Source of the DNA: Ga0077536 sp943370145
GTDB lineage: Bacteria > Pseudomonadota > Gammaproteobacteria > Ga0077536
Direction of reading: 5' to 3'
Assembly (NCBI GenBank): GCA_943370145.1
Contig: CALRPY020000072.1
Location: 1 to 21,545 of the forward strand
DNA: 21,545 bases
The translations under genes were made by a program, and so were the position numbers. Numbering within the stretch: position 1 is the first letter of the stretch; every line of letters begins with the position of its first letter. Positions 1 to 8,230 of the stretch are shown here, in pieces. The notes under the pieces were generated by a model. It did not search any database. It had not been told where the DNA came from and saw only the letters and a list, made by a program, of their open reading frames with translations.

Positions 1-31
1 CGAAGCGGCGCGCCTGAGAGGAGCCCGCTGA
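1..31 (+). CDS. 3' end of an upstream gene, probably hflK (partial)
   Basis: Only the last codons lie in the window. One reading frame ends in TGA at 29-31 and overlaps the hflC ATG as TGATG (last residues EAARLRGAR). Another frame ends at 15-17 (KRRA). Either could be the true end; the first would couple translation to hflC. The assignment to hflK rests only on the usual hflK-hflC order, because HflK and HflC form one membrane complex. A purine-rich GAGAGGAG at 16-23 serves as the hflC ribosome binding site. Confidence 0.4.
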   Translation, partial: EAARLRGAR

Positions 32-891
32 TGGCCGCCCGCATCATCATTCCGGTCGTCGTCGCACTGCTGATCGCCTGGACCTGCATGTTCCGCGTGT
101 TCGAACAGGAACGCGCCATCCTGTTCCAGCTTGGTGAAATCAAGCGCGCCGACTACGAGCCCGGTCTCTATTTCATGGTGCCGGTGTTCCAGAACGTCGT
201 GAAGTTCGATGGCCGCCTGCAGACGCTGGACGCCGAGGCTTCGCGCTTCCTGACCGGCGAGAAGAAGGACGTGATCGTCGACTCCTTCGTGCGCTGGCGC
301 ATCCGTGACGTCGTGAAGTTCTACCTCGCGACCGGCGGCGACCAGCGCCGCGCCGGCATCCTCGTCTACCAGAAGATCAACGACGCGCTGCGCGTCGAGT
401 TCGGCAAGCGCAAGGTGCAGGAAGTCGTGGCGGGCGAGCGCGGCAAGATCATGGAAATCGTGAAGAAGACGGCTGACGAGCGCGGCGAGGAACTGGGGCT
501 CGAGATCGTCGACGTGCGCATCAAGCGCATCGACCTGCCCGTCGAGGTCAGCAGCGCCGTGTACGAGCGCATGCGGGCGGAACGTGCGAGGGTCGCGCGT
601 GAACTGCGCGCCCGTGGCGAGAAGGAAGCAACCCGCATCCGCGCCGACTCGGACCGCCAGGCCACCGTCATCAGCGCCGAGGCTTACCGCGACGCCGAGA
701 CCCTGCGCGGCGAGGGTGACGGCCGGGCGTCGCAGATCTATGCGCAGGCCTACAGCAAGGACGCGGAATTCTACGAGTTCTACCGCAGCCTGAGCGCGTA
801 CCGGAACAGTTTCGAAGGTGGTAACGACATCCTGCTGCTCAAGCCGGATTCAGACTTCTTCAAATACTTCAACGACCCGGCCCGCCGCTGA
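31..891 (+). CDS. hflC: HflC, SPFH-domain membrane protease regulator
   Basis: This 286-residue protein has one N-terminal membrane segment (about residues 4-20) and then a band-7/SPFH domain: the FRVFEQERAILFQLGEI start, a VDSFVRWRI stretch and the RIKRIDLP motif. A charged helical coiled region rich in R, E and A follows (about 180-240), and the C-terminus ends in a KPDSDFFKYF stretch typical of HflC. In known systems HflC pairs with HflK in the inner membrane, with most of the protein in the periplasm, and forms a cage around the FtsH protease that modulates its degradation of membrane proteins. The start is supported by GAGAGGAG 7 bases upstream. It heads a tightly spaced plus-strand run into the DUF2065 gene, hisZ and purA. 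The length is normal for the family. Confidence 0.96.
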   Translation: MAARIIIPVVVALLIAWTCMFRVFEQERAILFQLGEIKRADYEPGLYFMVPVFQNVVKFDGRLQTLDAEASRFLTGEKKDVIVDSFVRWRIRDVVKFYLATGGDQRRAGILVYQKINDALRVEFGKRKVQEVVAGERGKIMEIVKKTADERGEELGLEIVDVRIKRIDLPVEVSSAVYERMRAERARVARELRARGEKEATRIRADSDRQATVISAEAYRDAETLRGEGDGRASQIYAQAYSKDAEFYEFYRSLSAYRNSFEGGNDILLLKPDSDFFKYFNDPARR

Positions 892-924
892 CGCGGGGCG
901 CCGGATACTGCTGGCTCCAGCGCA

Positions 925-1110
925 ATGTGGCAGGACCTGATGGCGGCAATGGCGCTGGTGTTCGTGCTGGAAGGCATCCTGCCGTTCCTCAGCCCGGCCC
1001 GCTACCGCCTGATGATGAGCCAGATGCTGGGCATATCCGACCGCGGCTTGCGCACGCTGGGCCTCGCCAGCATGATCGTCGGCCTGCTCGCCCTTTACCT
1101 CGTGAGATAA
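925..1110 (+). CDS. DUF2065 (YjeT-like) small membrane protein
   Basis: This 61-residue protein has two hydrophobic segments (about residues 4-22 and 43-60). Between them lies a short polar loop with the family-typical LSPARYRLMMSQM and SDRGLRTLGLASMIVGL stretches. This pattern and the position between hflC and hisZ/purA match the DUF2065/YjeT family, whose function is unknown. It begins 33 bases after hflC and ends 3 bases before hisZ, so it is almost certainly co-transcribed. No clear Shine-Dalgarno sequence precedes its ATG; it may depend on the upstream transcript. Confidence 0.9.
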   Translation: MWQDLMAAMALVFVLEGILPFLSPARYRLMMSQMLGISDRGLRTLGLASMIVGLLALYLVR

Positions 1111-1113
1111 AGC

Positions 1114-2316
1114 ATGTCTGGCGAAAGTCGCTGGTTGTTGCCGGATGGCGTCGACGAACTCATTCCGCCGCTCGCGGCAGAACTCGAAAGCCTGCGCCGC
1201 CGGGTCATCGACCTGATGGCCGGCTGGGGTTACCGGCTGTGCATGCCGCCGCTCGTCGAGTTCCTCGATTCACTGCTGTCCGGCCTCGGTGAGGATCTGG
1301 AAATCCAGACCTTCAAGCTCACCGATCAGATCAGCGGCCGGATGATGGGCATCCCCGCCGACATGACGCCGCAGGTCTCGCGCATCGACGCCCACCGCCT
1401 GCCGACCGATTGCCCGCAGCGCCTGTGCTATATCGGTCCGGTGCTGCATACCCGGCCGGATCGCTTCGCCGGTTCGCGCAATCCGCTGCAACTGGGCGCC
1501 GAACTGTACGGACACGCCGGCATCGAGAGTGACGTCGAGGTGATCTGCCTGCTGGTCGAGACGCTGGCCAGCGCCGGTATATCGGACCTGACGCTCGAAA
1601 TCGGGCACATGGGTGTGTTCAAGGCCTTGGTCGATGCGGGCCGGCTCGACACGATGGGCAGCGACCGCGTGCTCGATGCGCTGCTGCGCAAGTCACCGGA
1701 TGAACTCGAGGACGCATTGCTGGCGGCCGGCGTCCAGCCCGTGCTCGGCCAGTGCTTCCGGCAGCTGCTCGCGCACAACGGCGGGCCGGAAGTCGTGGCG
1801 GCCGCGGCGGCCTCGCTGGCCGGCGCGCCGGGCGGCGTGGGCGCCGCGCTCGACGAACTGCAGGCGCTGATCGACCTGCTGCGTCTGCGCAACCCGGGCC
1901 TCGACGTGCACGTCGACCTTGCCGAGCTGCGCGGCTACCACTACCACACCGGCGTGATGTTCGCCGCCTACACGCCGCGCGCGGGTCGCGCGATTGCGCG
2001 TGGAGGCCGTTACGACAACATCGGCGTGCAGTTCGGCCGGTCGCGGCCGGCGACCGGTTTCAGCACCGATCTCAAGCTGCTGGCGGCGCTCGCGCCCGCC
2101 GCAGCGGCGCCGTCGGCGATATTCGCGCCGGCCGGCACCGAACCGGCACTGCTCGCCGCCATCGCGGCCGCGCGCGCTGCCGGAGAAGTCGTCATCCAGG
2201 GCCTGCCCGGGCAGGCCGGCAACGGTGCCGACATGGGTTGCTCGCGACAGTTCAGGGCCGTCGCGGGCGCATGGCAGGTGGTCGACATGATCATCGATGC
2301 CCGGGCACCAGGTTAA
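1114..2316 (+). CDS. hisZ: HisZ, ATP phosphoribosyltransferase regulatory subunit
   Basis: This 400-residue protein is a histidyl-tRNA-synthetase paralogue without the anticodon-binding domain. It shows class II synthetase-like stretches: MGIPADMTPQVSRIDAHRL, RLCYIGPVLHTRP, LGAELYGHAG and the late ARGGRYDNIG. The short C-terminal region and the position directly before purA fit HisZ rather than HisS. In known systems HisZ joins the short form of HisG to make a functional, histidine-inhibited ATP phosphoribosyltransferase, the first step of histidine synthesis. A short-form hisG is therefore expected elsewhere in the genome. It begins 3 bases after the DUF2065 gene and ends 21 bases before purA. 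Purine and histidine synthesis are linked through AICAR, so the neighbourhood is sensible. Confidence 0.95.
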   Translation: MSGESRWLLPDGVDELIPPLAAELESLRRRVIDLMAGWGYRLCMPPLVEFLDSLLSGLGEDLEIQTFKLTDQISGRMMGIPADMTPQVSRIDAHRLPTDCPQRLCYIGPVLHTRPDRFAGSRNPLQLGAELYGHAGIESDVEVICLLVETLASAGISDLTLEIGHMGVFKALVDAGRLDTMGSDRVLDALLRKSPDELEDALLAAGVQPVLGQCFRQLLAHNGGPEVVAAAAASLAGAPGGVGAALDELQALIDLLRLRNPGLDVHVDLAELRGYHYHTGVMFAAYTPRAGRAIARGGRYDNIGVQFGRSRPATGFSTDLKLLAALAPAAAAPSAIFAPAGTEPALLAAIAAARAAGEVVIQGLPGQAGNGADMGCSRQFRAVAGAWQVVDMIIDARAPG

Positions 2317-2337
2317 ACGGGACCAAAGGGGACCAAT

Positions 2338-3630
2338 GTGAGTAGATCCGTCGTAGTCATCGGCGCGCAATGGGGCGATGAAGGCAAGGGCAAGGTCGTC
2401 GACCTGCTGACTGACAAGGCTGGCGCCGTGGTGCGCTTCCAGGGCGGCCACAATGCGGGCCACACCGTGATCATCGGCGGCGAGAAGACCGTGCTCCACC
2501 TGATCCCTTCGGGGGTGCTGCGCGAGGGCGTGCGCTGCCTCATCGGCAACGGGGTCGTGGTGTCGCCGGCGGCGCTGATGGAAGAGATCCTGATGCTGGA
2601 ATCGCGCGGCATCCCGGCGCGTGAACGCATCATGCTGAGCCCGGCCGCCACGCTGATCCTGCCGTATCACGTCGCACTCGATCAGGCGCGCGAGAAGGCG
2701 CGCGGCGCCGCCGCCATCGGTACCACGGGGCGTGGCATCGGGCCCGCCTACGAAGACAAGGCCGCGCGTCGCGCGCTGCGCGTCGACGACCTGCTGTACC
2801 GTGAGCGTTTCGCCGCGAAACTCGGCGAGGTGCTCGATTACCACAATTTCGTGCTGACCCAGTACTACAAGGTCGCCAAGCTCGACTTCCAGCAGATCCT
2901 CGACGAGCAGATGCGTTTCGCCGAGGACATCGGTCCGATGGTCGGTGACGTCGCGCTCGAAATCGACCGCTTGCAGCGGGCCGGCATCAACCTGATGTTT
3001 GAAGGCGCGCAGGGCAGCCTGCTCGACATCGATCACGGCACCTATCCCTTCGTCACCTCGTCCAACACCACGGCCGGTTTCGCCGCGACGGGCAGCGGCG
3101 CGAGCCCACGCTGCATCGACTATGTGCTCGGCATCACCAAGGCCTACACCACCCGCGTCGGCGGCGGTCCGTTCCCGACCGAGCTCTTCGATGAACTGGG
3201 CCAGCACCTCGCGACCCGGGGCCACGAGTTCGGCGCGACCACCGGCCGGCCCCGCCGCTGCGGCTGGTTCGACGGCGTCGCGCTGCGCCGCTCGCGGATG
3301 ACGAACGGGATCTCCGGCCTCTGCGTGACCAAGCTCGACGTGCTCGACGGCATCGACGAGATCCGCATCTGCGTCGGCTACCGCACCCCGGGTGGCGACA
3401 CCTCGGCGTCCCCGATGGGCGCGGAGGCGATGGCGCAGGTCGAGCCGATCTACGAGACGCTGCCGGGCTGGCACGATTCGACCTTCGGCATCACGGAATA
3501 CGACAAGCTGCCGGCCAATGCGCGTCGCTATCTCGAGCGCATCTCGGAAGTCGCGGAGTCGCCGATCGACATCATCTCGACCGGCCCGGACCGCGCCCAG
3601 ACGATCGTCCTGCGCCACCCGTTCGCCTGA
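2338..3630 (+). CDS. purA: PurA, adenylosuccinate synthetase
   Basis: This 430-residue enzyme joins IMP and aspartate using GTP to give adenylosuccinate, the first committed step to AMP. The N-terminal glycine-rich loop QWGDEGKGK (11-19) carries the expected catalytic Asp14, and GGHNAGHTV carries the expected His42. Later family motifs include GTTGRGIGPAYEDK, FEGAQGSLLDIDHGTYPFVTSSN, TRVGGGPFPTE and the guanine-binding TKLDVLDG. The start is GTG at 2338. An ATG at 2336 overlaps it but is out of frame, and AAAGGGG at 2325-2331 provides the ribosome binding site. Length is normal. It is co-directional with hisZ upstream and pdxH 22 bases downstream. Confidence 0.98.
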   Translation: MSRSVVVIGAQWGDEGKGKVVDLLTDKAGAVVRFQGGHNAGHTVIIGGEKTVLHLIPSGVLREGVRCLIGNGVVVSPAALMEEILMLESRGIPARERIMLSPAATLILPYHVALDQAREKARGAAAIGTTGRGIGPAYEDKAARRALRVDDLLYRERFAAKLGEVLDYHNFVLTQYYKVAKLDFQQILDEQMRFAEDIGPMVGDVALEIDRLQRAGINLMFEGAQGSLLDIDHGTYPFVTSSNTTAGFAATGSGASPRCIDYVLGITKAYTTRVGGGPFPTELFDELGQHLATRGHEFGATTGRPRRCGWFDGVALRRSRMTNGISGLCVTKLDVLDGIDEIRICVGYRTPGGDTSASPMGAEAMAQVEPIYETLPGWHDSTFGITEYDKLPANARRYLERISEVAESPIDIISTGPDRAQTIVLRHPFA

Positions 3631-3652
3631 GCCATCACGCAGCCCGACGACG

Positions 3653-4237
3653 ATGAGCAACACGCCCGATCCCTTCCTGCAGTTCGCCGACTGGCTCGCC
3701 GAGGCAGAAAAGAAGGAGCCGAACAACCCGAGCGCGATGTCGGTGGCGACGGTGGATGCGAACGGACGGCCGTCGGTCCGCATGCTGCTTTTGCGCGGCT
3801 TCGACGAGCGCGGTTTCGTCTTTTATACGAACCTCGAGAGCCGCAAGGGACGCGAACTGCGCGGCAACGCGCACGTCGCGCTCTGTTTCCACTGGAAGTC
3901 GCTGGATCGCCAGGTGCGGGTCGAGGGCAAGGTCGAACCGGTCAGCAGCGAAGAGGCCGACGCCTACTTCTGGAGCAGGCCCAAGGATTCGCAGATCGGC
4001 GCCTGGGCGTCGAAGCAGTCGGAGCCGCTCGCCTCCCGGTTCGAACTGGAAACGCGGGTCGCGAAGTACGGCCTGCTCTACGGCATCGGCAAGGTTCCGC
4101 GCCCGCCGTTCTGGTCGGGATATCGCGTCGTGCCGTCTGTCATCGAGTTCTGGGAAGAACGGCCCTTCCGCCTCCACGATCGCACGGTCTTCCGCCGCGA
4201 CGGAGACGGATGGACCACGACCAGGCTCTTTCCCTGA
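3653..4237 (+). CDS. pdxH: PdxH, pyridoxine/pyridoxamine 5'-phosphate oxidase
   Basis: This 194-residue flavoenzyme oxidises PNP or PMP to pyridoxal 5'-phosphate with FMN and oxygen. The sequence shows the FMN-binding SVRMLLLRGFDERGFVFYTN stretch, the ALCFHWKSLDRQVRVEG core, the SRPKDSQIGAWAS motif and the C-terminal family signature (PSVIEFWEERPFRLHDR...WTTTRLFP). The open frame extends upstream into purA, but ATG 3653 gives the family-typical beginning and length; no strong Shine-Dalgarno sequence is visible. It lies 22 bases after purA and is the last gene of the housekeeping block. The PLP it makes would serve enzymes such as the aminotransferase at 19225-20415. Confidence 0.96.
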   Translation: MSNTPDPFLQFADWLAEAEKKEPNNPSAMSVATVDANGRPSVRMLLLRGFDERGFVFYTNLESRKGRELRGNAHVALCFHWKSLDRQVRVEGKVEPVSSEEADAYFWSRPKDSQIGAWASKQSEPLASRFELETRVAKYGLLYGIGKVPRPPFWSGYRVVPSVIEFWEERPFRLHDRTVFRRDGDGWTTTRLFP

Positions 4238-4247
4238 CACAGCGCAG

Positions 4248-4294
4248 CCCCTGAAACAGGGCGGCGCAACGGTCTTCCTCCCGCCGCTTGCGGG
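4248..4294. terminator. Possible weak terminator hairpins between convergent genes
   Basis: The 93-base gap between the convergent pdxH and MFS genes has two small dyads. One is CCCTG-AAA-CAGGG (4249-4261) and the other is CCCGC-N5-GCGGG (4280-4294), the latter followed by a short GTGTT. Neither has a long T run, so rho-independent termination is only suggested. Their position between converging stop codons is the main support. Confidence 0.3.
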
Positions 4295-4330
4295 TGTTCC
4301 GCACGCTCCCGGTGGCCCAACCGGCGCGAC

Positions 4331-5617
4331 TCAGTGGTAGCGCACGCGGCGTGACAGCGCGAGCGTGAGGATCAGTGCGACGACGTTGAGCCCGGCCGCG
4401 AACCAGAGTGCCGGACCATAGCCACCGGTGGCGTCATACAGCCAGCCTGCGATCCAGGGGCCGGCCGCCGACGGCAGCGCGGTGAGGGCGAAGATTGCGC
4501 CGACGATGGACGCGACGTGCGCGCGACCATAGAGCGCTGAGCACAGCGGGGCCAGCGCGGTCACGCCGCCACCGTAGGCAAAGCCGAACAGCGCCGCCGC
4601 GGACCACAGCAGCGGGAGCCTGGTCGCGCAGGCGAACATCACGAAGCTTGCGACCTGCAGCGCAAATATCGCCAGCAGCGTCGGGAAATGCCCGAGGCGG
4701 TCCATCAGCGCGCCCGAACACAGCCGTCCCAGCACGCCGCCGATACCGATTGCACTGAGCACCGAGCCGGCAGCCGCCTTCGAATGGCCCAGGTCCTCGG
4801 CCATCGCGACCGCGTGGACGAAGGGCATGAACACCGCAAGCCAGGTCACGACGTAGATCGCGGTCAGCAGCCAGAAGGTTTCGGCGCGCATCGCCTCGCG
4901 CAGGCTCACGCCCGACACTGGCGCGATGACCGCGGGCAGCGGATCGCCGTCGGGCGACAGGCCGTGTGATTCCGGGTCGCGCAGCATGAAGCGCGCGGCG
5001 ACCATCATCAGCCCAGCGCAGCCCGCAGCCAGCGTGGCGAGCGCGAACCGCCAGCCGAAGCCCGCGATCAGCGGGGCCGCGATGGCGGGCACGATGAAGT
5101 TGCCGAAGCTCGTGCCGCTCGACGCGAGGCCCACCGCGTAGCCACGGCGACGCACGAACCAGCGGGCGACCGTCGCATTGCACGGCACCCAGGTCACGCT
5201 CATGCCCAGCGCCGCGATGCAGCCGAGCGTCAGGTGCAGGTGCCAGCGTTCCGTGACCAGGGCGCTCAGGCCCCAGCCAAGGCCCAGCAGCGCGGCGCCG
5301 ATGGTGATGACGACCCGCGGACCAAAGCGATCCGTCGCGCGGCCGGTGACCACGCTCAGCAGCATGTAGCCCAGCACGTAGACGGAGTAGGGGAGGGAGG
5401 TTTCGGCGCGGCTCCAGCCGAGATCGTTCGCCATGCCGGTGACGAACAGCCCGTAGCTGAACTGCAGGCCGTAGGCGAGGAACAGCACCGCGAACGCGCC
5501 GGCTGCGACGTACCAGCCGGCGAAGAGGCGCGGCGCGTGCCTCGCACGGACTTCAGTCACCGCGACGTCTTCGGCAGAGCAGCCACCTTGTGATCCGGCC
5601 CGGTTCGCAGGTCGCAT
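4331..5617 (-). CDS. MFS transporter, monocarboxylate/OFA-like
   Basis: This protein of up to 428 residues has twelve predicted membrane segments. It shows an early FAGWYVAAGAFAVLFLAYGLQFSYGLF segment, a motif-A loop TGRATDRFGPRVV (between segments 2 and 3), its repeat in the second half (GALMDRLGHFPT), and a central loop DPESHGLSPDGDPLP. These features are typical of monocarboxylate-transporter-like and oxalate/formate-type carriers that move small organic acids. The listed start abuts the repeat at 5617 and adds about 19 poorly conserved residues. An internal GTG at 5558-5560 is a plausible real start. It follows ACAD1 on the same strand with the 5617-5754 repeat between them, so co-transcription is uncertain. 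The substrate is unknown; carriage of the acid degraded by the neighbouring cluster is an inference. Confidence 0.85.
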   Translation of the reverse strand: MRPANRAGSQGGCSAEDVAVTEVRARHAPRLFAGWYVAAGAFAVLFLAYGLQFSYGLFVTGMANDLGWSRAETSLPYSVYVLGYMLLSVVTGRATDRFGPRVVITIGAALLGLGWGLSALVTERWHLHLTLGCIAALGMSVTWVPCNATVARWFVRRRGYAVGLASSGTSFGNFIVPAIAAPLIAGFGWRFALATLAAGCAGLMMVAARFMLRDPESHGLSPDGDPLPAVIAPVSGVSLREAMRAETFWLLTAIYVVTWLAVFMPFVHAVAMAEDLGHSKAAAGSVLSAIGIGGVLGRLCSGALMDRLGHFPTLLAIFALQVASFVMFACATRLPLLWSAAALFGFAYGGGVTALAPLCSALYGRAHVASIVGAIFALTALPSAAGPWIAGWLYDATGGYGPALWFAAGLNVVALILTLALSRRVRYH

Positions 5618-5754
5618 TTGCCACCGAGAAAACCGAGAACACCGAGAACACCGAGGTTTCCTTGCTGGGTTGAGCGATGGTGACGGCGAAGGGTTGCAAA
5701 ACCCGGTGCATGACCCAATCCAACTCTGTGTTCTCTGTGTTCTCGGTGGCTGAA
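5617..5754. repeat. Inverted-repeat element built of 9-base units
   Basis: The left arm (5619-5656) is a run of 9-base units of the form CACCGAGAA / AACCGAGAA / CACCGAGAA / CACCGAG. The right arm (5724-5751), read on the other strand, is GCCACCGAGAA then CACAGAGAA then CACAGAG. The arms are thus inverted copies of a short tandem array with an extra unit on the left, separated by about 67 bases. Translated, such arrays give ENTENTE- or REHREH-like nonsense peptides, a signature of a dispersed non-coding repeat seen in many proteobacterial genomes. It occupies the ACAD1-MFS gap and could form a large hairpin in the transcript. Confidence 0.75.
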
Positions 5755-5782
5755 CAAGGCCTCGATGAGATGCCGAAGGCCG

Positions 5783-7075
5783 TCAGGACACGAAGCGCGG
5801 CTTCCAGATCGTGCCCGGTTCCTCGTCGCGTGGCGCGACGTAGGCGTTGCCGCCGCGCCGGCTGCGCTCGTCGCCGTAGGGCTTCATCTCGAGGCGCGCG
5901 ATCTGGTTGCGGTGGACCTCGTCCGGACCATCCGCGATGCGGATGAGACGCGCGTTCGCGTACTGGTAGGCCAGCCCGTACTCGGCCGAAACGCCGGCGG
6001 CGCCGAAGGCCTGGATTGCCCAGTCGATGACCTGGCAGGCCATGTTGGGCACCGCGACCTTGATCATGCCGATTTCCTTCAGCGCCGCCTTGTTGCCGAC
6101 GGTATCCATCATGTACGCGGCCTTCAGCGTCAGGAGTCGGGCCTGGTCGATCATGATGCGCGATTCGGCCACACGCTCCTGCCACACGGTCTGGTCGGAG
6201 ACGGGCTTGCCGAAGGCATGGCGCAGCTTGAGGCGGCGGATCATGCGCTCCAGTGCTCGCTCGGCGGAGCCGATCAGGCGCATGCAGTGGTGGATGCGGC
6301 CCGGCCCGAGGCGGCCCTGGGCGATTTCGAAACCACGACCCTCGCCGAGCAGCATGTGGCTGGCCGGCACGCGCACGTTGTCGAAGATGACTTCCGGATG
6401 GCCGTGCGGCGCGTCGTCGAAACCGAAGACCGGGTGCATGCGCTTGACGGTCACGCCCGGCCACGGCAGCGGGACGAGGATCTGCGACTGCTGGCGATGG
6501 CGATTCGGGTTGTCCGGATCGGTCTTGCCCATCACGATCATGATCCGGCAGCGCGGGTCGAGAGCGCCGCTCGTATACCACTTGCGGCCGTTGATCACGT
6601 ACTCGTCGCCGTCGCGGACGATGCTGGTCTCGATGTTGGTCGCGTCGGACGACGCCACCTCCGGTTCGGTCATCGCGAACGCGGAACGGATTTCGCCGTT
6701 GAGCAGGGGTTTCAGCCACTGCGCCTTGTGCTCAGGCGCACCGTAGCGCTCGAGCACTTCCATGTTGCCGGTGTCCGGCGCGGAGCAGTTGAAGATTTCC
6801 GGCGCGAAGGTCGAGCGTCCCATCTCTTCGCACAGCGGTGCGTATTCCAGGTTGCTGAGGCCAGCCCCGTGCTCGCTTTCCGGCAGGAAGAAATTCCACA
6901 GCCCCTGCGATTTCGCCAGGGCCTTCAACTCCTCGAGCAGCGGCGCGGGTTCCCAGCGGTCGCCTTCGGCAATCTGCTGGATGATGCGCTCCTCGTTCGG
7001 ATAGACGTGCTCCTCCATGAAGGAGGCGATGGCGGCCTGCAGGCTCTTTGTTTTCTCGCTGTATTCGAAATTCAT
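5783..7075 (-). CDS. Acyl-CoA dehydrogenase ACAD1 (ACAD10/11-like)
   Basis: This 430-residue FAD enzyme would introduce an alpha-beta double bond into an acyl-CoA, passing electrons to electron-transfer flavoprotein. It shows FAMTEPEVASSDATNI (133-148), the INGRKWYTSGA strand (161-171), RHAFGKPVSDQTVWQ (285-299) and a C-terminal IADGPDEVHRNQIARLEM. In that last motif Asp382 sits where many family members have the catalytic Glu; the DGPDEVH form is usual in the ACAD10/11 branch. The frame opens further upstream to 7159, but ATG 7075 has GAGGAG 8 bases before it and the family-like MNFEYSEKT start. A 39-base element shared with ACAD2 lies 110 bases upstream. The C-terminus carries a basic/polar tail of about 30 residues. 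The substrate is unknown. Confidence 0.93.
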   Translation of the reverse strand: MNFEYSEKTKSLQAAIASFMEEHVYPNEERIIQQIAEGDRWEPAPLLEELKALAKSQGLWNFFLPESEHGAGLSNLEYAPLCEEMGRSTFAPEIFNCSAPDTGNMEVLERYGAPEHKAQWLKPLLNGEIRSAFAMTEPEVASSDATNIETSIVRDGDEYVINGRKWYTSGALDPRCRIMIVMGKTDPDNPNRHRQQSQILVPLPWPGVTVKRMHPVFGFDDAPHGHPEVIFDNVRVPASHMLLGEGRGFEIAQGRLGPGRIHHCMRLIGSAERALERMIRRLKLRHAFGKPVSDQTVWQERVAESRIMIDQARLLTLKAAYMMDTVGNKAALKEIGMIKVAVPNMACQVIDWAIQAFGAAGVSAEYGLAYQYANARLIRIADGPDEVHRNQIARLEMKPYGDERSRRGGNAYVAPRDEEPGTIWKPRFVS

Positions 7076-7185
7076 CCGGCTCTCCTCGTCCTCGTCCCGG
7101 TCGCGGGACCATTGATTGAAGGCGCGCCAGGCGGTACAGGCACCGGCGTCGCGCGGCATGTTGGCATCGTAGGAAGCTGCGTTCG

Positions 7186-7224
7186 ATTAGTCCAATTTAT
7201 TCGCATGATGTGCCAGTATTGATG
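7186..7224 (-). promoter_or_regulatory. Copy 1 of a 39-base element upstream of ACAD1
   Basis: Read on the minus strand, this segment matches 8231-8269 at 36 of 39 positions, with mismatches only at three scattered bases. The last 17 bases, gaataaattggactaat, are identical. It is AT-rich in a GC-rich neighbourhood, as promoters and LysR-type sites often are. It lies 110 bases upstream of the ACAD1 ATG and points toward that gene. The likely reader is the LysR protein encoded at 7320-8213; this is inference from position and duplication. Confidence 0.75.
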
Positions 7225-7319
7225 GCAATTATGGACGTCCGAAACCGCGCAACTCGGTTGCGTTTTCCCGGTGGCGGAATAAAACAGCAGCATTCCCGTC
7301 GAGTCGCAAGCGCCGCCCC

Positions 7320-8213
7320 TCACGCCTGACCGGCGTGGCCGAGAATTTCGCGAAACCACTGGTTCCCACGGTCGAGGTTGGCGCTCTTGTGCCAGAAGGC
7401 GTAAATCTCGGCGGGCGGAGTCTCGAAAGGCAGGGCCAGTGCGCGCAGGGCGTGGGCACGTGCCAGTGAGCGCGGGATGCTCGCCGCGAGGTCCGTCGCC
7501 GCGACGATGTGCGGCAGGCTCAGGTGGTAGGGCACGCGCAGTGCGATGCGGCGCTGCTTGCCGAGGCGCTTGAGCGAAAGATCGATGAGGCCGGGTCCCT
7601 GGCGGCGGCTCGACGCGTGCACGTGCGACAGCGCGAGGTATTGCTCGAGCGACAGCCGCCTGCCGACCTCCGGGTGTCCTTCGCGCACCGCGCAGACCAT
7701 CTCGTCCTCCAGCACTTTCATCGACAGCAGTTGCGGGTCGGCGAGCGGAATCGCGTCGAGCGCGAAGTCGATTTGCCCGGACGCGAGTTCGTGGACGACT
7801 GCGTCGCGCCGCAGCGGTAGCACCTCGAGTTCGATGCCCGGCATGTCGGCCGCGATGAGCCGCATCACGCGCGGTGCGAGCATCGCGGCCGTCTGGTCGC
7901 CGGCGCTGAGGCGGAAGCGGCGCCTGGCGCGGCGCGGATCGAAGGCTTCGCTGGGCTTCAGCGAATCGTCCAGCAGCTGCAGCGCGCCACGGATGTCGGC
8001 GACGACCGTCTCCGCGGCCGGCGTCGGCACCATGCCTGCCGCGGTGCGCACGAACAGCGGGTCGTCATAGGCGGCCCGCAGTCGCGACAGCGCGTTGCTC
8101 ACGGCGGGCTGCGTCAGGTGCAGCACCTCGCCGGCGCGCGTCAGGCTGCCTTCCTGGTAGATCGCGTCGAACACGCGATAGAGGTTCAGGTCGATACGGC
8201 GCGAGCGCTTCAT
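7320..8213 (-). CDS. LysR-family transcriptional regulator
   Basis: This 297-residue protein has an N-terminal winged helix-turn-helix (about residues 8-66: DLNLYRVFDAIYQEGSLTRAG, then LTQPAVSNALSRLR and DDPLFVRTAAGMVPT), followed by a periplasmic-binding-like effector domain (about 95-290). The start resembles the NodD/LeuO-like branch. It stands between two acyl-CoA dehydrogenase genes: ACAD1 downstream on the same strand and ACAD2 divergent. Both are preceded by the same 39-base element, and the copy in the divergent gap begins only 17 bases from the lysR ATG, so autoregulation is likely. The effector is unknown; an acid or acyl-CoA of the pathway is a natural guess. Confidence 0.94.
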   Translation of the reverse strand: MKRSRRIDLNLYRVFDAIYQEGSLTRAGEVLHLTQPAVSNALSRLRAAYDDPLFVRTAAGMVPTPAAETVVADIRGALQLLDDSLKPSEAFDPRRARRRFRLSAGDQTAAMLAPRVMRLIAADMPGIELEVLPLRRDAVVHELASGQIDFALDAIPLADPQLLSMKVLEDEMVCAVREGHPEVGRRLSLEQYLALSHVHASSRRQGPGLIDLSLKRLGKQRRIALRVPYHLSLPHIVAATDLAASIPRSLARAHALRALALPFETPPAEIYAFWHKSANLDRGNQWFREILGHAGQA

Positions 8214-8230
8214 CCGCAGTCCATCACGAT

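Noticed and set aside
1693..3783. Long minus-strand open frame (696 codons) across hisZ, purA and pdxH
   Set aside because: It is antisense to three clearly recognised genes. It has arginine/alanine/aspartate-rich low-quality sequence with no domain, as expected for a high-GC shadow frame.
5619..5751. CRISPR array
   Set aside because: The units are 9 bases long, tandem without spacers and inverted between arms; no cas gene is present.
5557..5757. Small frame encoding a REHREH-type peptide
   Set aside because: It is merely the translation of the 9-base repeat arrays, not a conserved protein.
5765..7222. Plus-strand open frame of 485 codons across ACAD1
   Set aside because: Antisense to ACAD1, no motifs, biased composition.
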